DNA of 64,000 bases from Leptospira_A sp046736045 (GTDB taxonomy: Bacteria; Spirochaetota; Leptospiria; Leptospirales; Leptospiraceae): assembly GCF_046736045.1 (NCBI RefSeq), contig NZ_CP177134.1:1116001-1180000 (forward strand), read 5' to 3'. Each line of letters opens with the position of its first letter. Position 1 is the first letter of the stretch. The notes under the pieces are model-generated. The model worked only from the letters and a program-made list of their open reading frames with translations. It made no database searches and was not told the DNA's origin. This document shows positions 61,607-64,000 of the stretch, piece by piece. A program made the translations under genes and the position numbers.

Positions 61607-62899
61607 CTAAACGGTAAAACCGACTAATTTTTCTCTTTGGTGAGCCATAATATTGGCCAGGAACGCTTTGTATTCTTCCCTACCTGGGTATGCGATCTGT
61701 GCCACTCCCGTCTTCACCGCTGCTTCCGCCACCGCAGGTGCAACACTGTAAAGAACGCGTGCATCCAATGGTTTGGGAATGATATAATCTTTATTAAATT
61801 CAATATGATCCAATCCGTAAGCTTCCGCTACTTCTTTAGGAACCGGTTCTTTGGTAAGTTCAGCTAACGCATATGCTGCGGCCAATTTCATTTCCATATT
61901 CACCACTTTGGAACGAACATCCATCGCTCCGCGGAAAATAAAAGGAAACCCGAGCACATTGTTTACCTGGTTCGGGTAATCGCTTCTACCTGTTGCCATA
62001 ATCAAATCTTCACGTGCGGCAATTGCTTCAGGATAGGAAATTTCAGGATCAGGGTTGGCAAGTGCATACACCATCGGGTTCTTTGCCATAGACTTAACCA
62101 TAGCTTGTGTTACCACATTGGCTACGGAAACACCTACGAACAAATCCGTTCCCGGAAAGATATCTTCTAAGGTATCTGCGGAAGTTTTGCGGATAAAGGG
62201 CAATTTGGAAACATGTAATCCGGTACGTCTGTCATTGATGACACCGCGGGAATCCACCATGAAAATGTTTTCATGTACGACTCCGATTTTGGTCAACATC
62301 TCCGCAATGGAAATCGCAGCAGCACCAGCGCCGTTGATTACCACTTTCAGATTTTCGGCTTTTTTATTTGTAAGTTCCAATGAATTGATCAATGCTGCAG
62401 TACATATAATGGCTGTTCCATGTTGATCATCATGAAAAACAGGAATGGCCATTTGTGCATCCAAAGATCTTTCAATTTCAAAACATTCCGGAGCACGAAT
62501 GTCTTCCAAATTGATTCCACCAAACGTAGGTTCTAAGGACTTTACTATATTGATAAATTTTTCAGGATCAGTTTCATTGATTTCAATATCGAATACATCG
62601 ATTCCGGCGAATTTTTTGAATAAGACTGCTTTTCCTTCCATCACCGGCTTTCCGGCAGAGGCACCAATATTTCCCAGTCCAAGGACTGCCGTGCCATTCG
62701 TGATGATTCCGACTAAATTGCCTCGGTTTGTGTATTCATAAACAAGTTCGGGAGATTTTTCAATTTCTAAGCAAGGGTAGGCGACACCCGGAGAATAGGC
62801 TAAAGATAGATCATAACTGGTTTCTGTAGGTTTGGTAGGTACAACTTTTGTTTTTCCTTTGGGAAATCGTGAGTGGTACTCGAGTGCCTTGTTTTTCAT
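61607..62899 (-). CDS. NAD(P)-dependent malic enzyme
   Basis: I start at ATG 62899 (MKNKALEYHSRFPKGKTKVV); upstream in-frame codons would add 19 residues not seen in the family. The 430-residue enzyme decarboxylates malate to pyruvate with reduction of NAD(P)+. It shows LSLAYSPGVAYPCLEIEKSP, NGTAVLGLGNIGASAGKPVMEGKA, FGGINLEDIRAPECFEIE, PVFHDDQHGTAIICTAALIN and the Rossmann segment VVINGAGAAAISIAEML. It lacks the phosphotransacetylase-like tail of the long form. The cofactor is not decided. Confidence 0.93.
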   Translation of the reverse strand: MKNKALEYHSRFPKGKTKVVPTKPTETSYDLSLAYSPGVAYPCLEIEKSPELVYEYTNRGNLVGIITNGTAVLGLGNIGASAGKPVMEGKAVLFKKFAGIDVFDIEINETDPEKFINIVKSLEPTFGGINLEDIRAPECFEIERSLDAQMAIPVFHDDQHGTAIICTAALINSLELTNKKAENLKVVINGAGAAAISIAEMLTKIGVVHENIFMVDSRGVINDRRTGLHVSKLPFIRKTSADTLEDIFPGTDLFVGVSVANVVTQAMVKSMAKNPMVYALANPDPEISYPEAIAAREDLIMATGRSDYPNQVNNVLGFPFIFRGAMDVRSKVVNMEMKLAAAYALAELTKEPVPKEVAEAYGLDHIEFNKDYIIPKPLDARVLYSVAPAVAEAAVKTGVAQIAYPGREEYKAFLANIMAHQREKLVGFTV

Positions 62900-63041
62900 G
62901 GTCGATTTTCCCAAAATTTCTGATTCGCGGTAAAATCCTAGAATAAAATCATACAAACCAGAGCTTAAATATGATTGCTATTATGTTCCAACATTCCAAA
63001 GTTTCTTACTTTATTAAGCAAACCTCGTTTAGGGAGAAAGA

Positions 63042-63758
63042 ATGAGCGAATTCATCGGTGAGTTTTTAGGTACATTCGTTTTGATACTGTTAGGAAACGG
63101 AGTTGTGGCAGGAGCACTTCTCGAAAATTCAAAAGCAAAGAACGGAGGCTGGATTGTCATCACAGCCGGTTGGGCATTCGCAGTGGTCTTTGGGATTTTT
63201 GTAGCAAAAACTTTCGGAAGTCCGGGAGCACATTTGAATCCGGCTGTTACACTCTCCGTCGCCATTCAATCGGGGAATTTTACGAATTTTTTTCCTTATG
63301 CAATCGCTCAAATTTCAGGAGCATTTCTAGGTTCCGTATTTGTATATCTACACTACCTTCCCCATTGGAAAAAAACGACAGACCAGTCAGCAATACTGGC
63401 GATCTTTTCTACGGAACCGGCTATCTCACATTCTTTTTCCAATTTTATCAGCGAGGCATTGGGAACTGCGGTTCTCATTCTGGGAATTCATTCCATTTTT
63501 TCAGAAGCTAATGTCGGTTTAACGCCAGCCTTTGGTGCCTTTTTAGTCGGAATTCTCGTATGGGCGATCGGGCTTTCTATGGGAGGTACCACTGGTTATG
63601 CGATCAATCCGGCAAGAGATTTCGGACCAAGACTTGCACATTGGATTTTACCGATTCCGAACAAAGGAAAATCCGGCTGGAAATACGCATGGATTCCCGT
63701 ATGCGCACCATTTACCGGCGCAGGTATCGCAGCATTGTTATTGAAGTTGTTAGGTTAA
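63042..63758 (+). CDS. glpF: MIP-family glycerol facilitator/aquaporin
   Basis: The 238-residue inner-membrane channel has six helices and the two NPA loops: GAHLNPAVTLSVA and GYAINPARDFGPR. The Asp after the second NPAR is the mark of the glycerol-facilitator branch, so it should pass glycerol and small polyols. AGGGAGAAAG gives a strong ribosome site. No glpK is adjacent, so the substrate call is family-based. Confidence 0.88.
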   Translation: MSEFIGEFLGTFVLILLGNGVVAGALLENSKAKNGGWIVITAGWAFAVVFGIFVAKTFGSPGAHLNPAVTLSVAIQSGNFTNFFPYAIAQISGAFLGSVFVYLHYLPHWKKTTDQSAILAIFSTEPAISHSFSNFISEALGTAVLILGIHSIFSEANVGLTPAFGAFLVGILVWAIGLSMGGTTGYAINPARDFGPRLAHWILPIPNKGKSGWKYAWIPVCAPFTGAGIAALLLKLLG

Positions 63759-63772
63759 AAATTTCAATTAAA

Positions 63773-64000
63773 TCATTGGGGAATGATTTTCAAAATTGCA
63801 GGTTTTAAACTAGAACTTCTTGCGGTATTGCCTTTGCAGATGTCGTTTGAGTTTATATTCTTCGAAGTATAAAAGGTAAATACCGTATCGGCTGTGACCG
63901 TTACTTGTGAAATTCCTGTGGAAATTTCAGTAACCGTGGTTGTAGGGTTGAAACCAAACTGATAGAAAGTAATAGAGCTGGTTCTTGAATCACTGCCGCA
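63773..64000 (-). CDS. C-terminal part of a probable lipoprotein (partial)
   Basis: The frame is open from the window edge (64000) to a TGA at 63773-63775 and encodes 75 residues. It begins C-G-S-D at the very edge, then ITFYQFGFNPTTTVTEISTG and a soluble, Thr/Ser-rich, beta-looking sequence ending LKIIPQ. If the first Cys is the lipidated residue, this is the whole mature lipoprotein and only the signal peptide lies outside. Too short to name. Confidence 0.6.
   Translation of the reverse strand, partial: CGSDSRTSSITFYQFGFNPTTTVTEISTGISQVTVTADTVFTFYTSKNINSNDICKGNTARSSSLKPAILKIIPQ

Noticed and set aside
1..64000. CRISPR arrays, tRNA or rRNA genes, IS elements or prophage
   Set aside because: No regularly spaced direct repeats, no cloverleaf I could recognise and no transposase, integrase or phage structural genes were seen on reading both strands.

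Overview
The window looks like chromosome from a spirochaete of the genus Leptospira, more likely a saprophytic or environmental lineage than a pathogen. The evidence is the protein repertoire: a spiro-SPASM protein, an flbD-motA-motB-fliL block, a Gmd, many lipoproteins with relaxed lipoboxes, a parvulin/SurA-like protein, and MHYT and HD-GYP signalling proteins. The base composition is moderate-to-low in GC. I saw no rRNA, tRNA, CRISPR array, transposase or prophage gene. Species assignment is inference.

Layout. 1-7.7 kb: the end of ligA, a periplasmic YceI protein, a CPA2 antiporter, kdsB, the flagellar block flbD-motA-motB-fliL, a glycosyltransferase and an MCE protein. 7.7-17.5 kb: an oxidoreductase and small envelope proteins, a desaturase, aspartokinase, then a tight run of SurA-like protein, spiro-SPASM protein, a SpsF-PseG-like fusion and a TPR protein. 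17.5-19.9 kb: an orphan LuxR-type regulator and transhydrogenase genes pntB and pntAB, with the NAD-binding pntAA subunit absent. 19.9-24.2 kb: an AT-rich, gene-poor accessory patch holding a hairpin element, a 20-residue hydrophobic micro-gene, remnants of a lipoprotein and an outer-membrane protein, an AI-2E family protein and a putative lipoprotein. 24.2-34.5 kb: a SnoaL-like lipoprotein, a DODA-type dioxygenase, queC-queD-purF, RNase D, a Nudix hydrolase, VWA and TPR proteins, a double cNMP protein, a STAS protein and gmd. 34.6-44.6 kb: a phosphate-porin-like gene with a Pho-box-like site, a PA14/DUF1501/DUF1549 module, and a zinc-ribbon/SPFH/PrsW operon. 44.7-52.2 kb: an HD-GYP regulator, a large MHYT-PAS hybrid kinase with FixL-like haem-pocket residues, a cNMP-patatin and a MATE exporter. 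52.2-64 kb: an adenosine deaminase-like protein, a K+ uptake pair, a BtuF-like protein, exbB-exbD-exbD-tonB, a phasin under a tandem palindrome, malic enzyme, a glycerol facilitator and a lipoprotein fragment.

The most interesting signals are (a) the spiro-SPASM protein, a radical-SAM-like fold that has lost two of three cluster cysteines, translationally coupled to a nucleotide-sugar enzyme fusion; (b) the zinc-ribbon/SPFH/PrsW operon, which shares a 38-bp promoter-like sequence with the PA14 gene 5 kb away; (c) the haem-PAS-like hybrid kinase; (d) two 15-bp palindromes with centres 22 bp apart before the phasin gene; (e) the Pho-box-like direct repeat before the porin gene; and (f) the self-contained 20-residue hydrophobic peptide unit near 20.4 kb. 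All functions are inferred from sequence reading alone; no database search was run.
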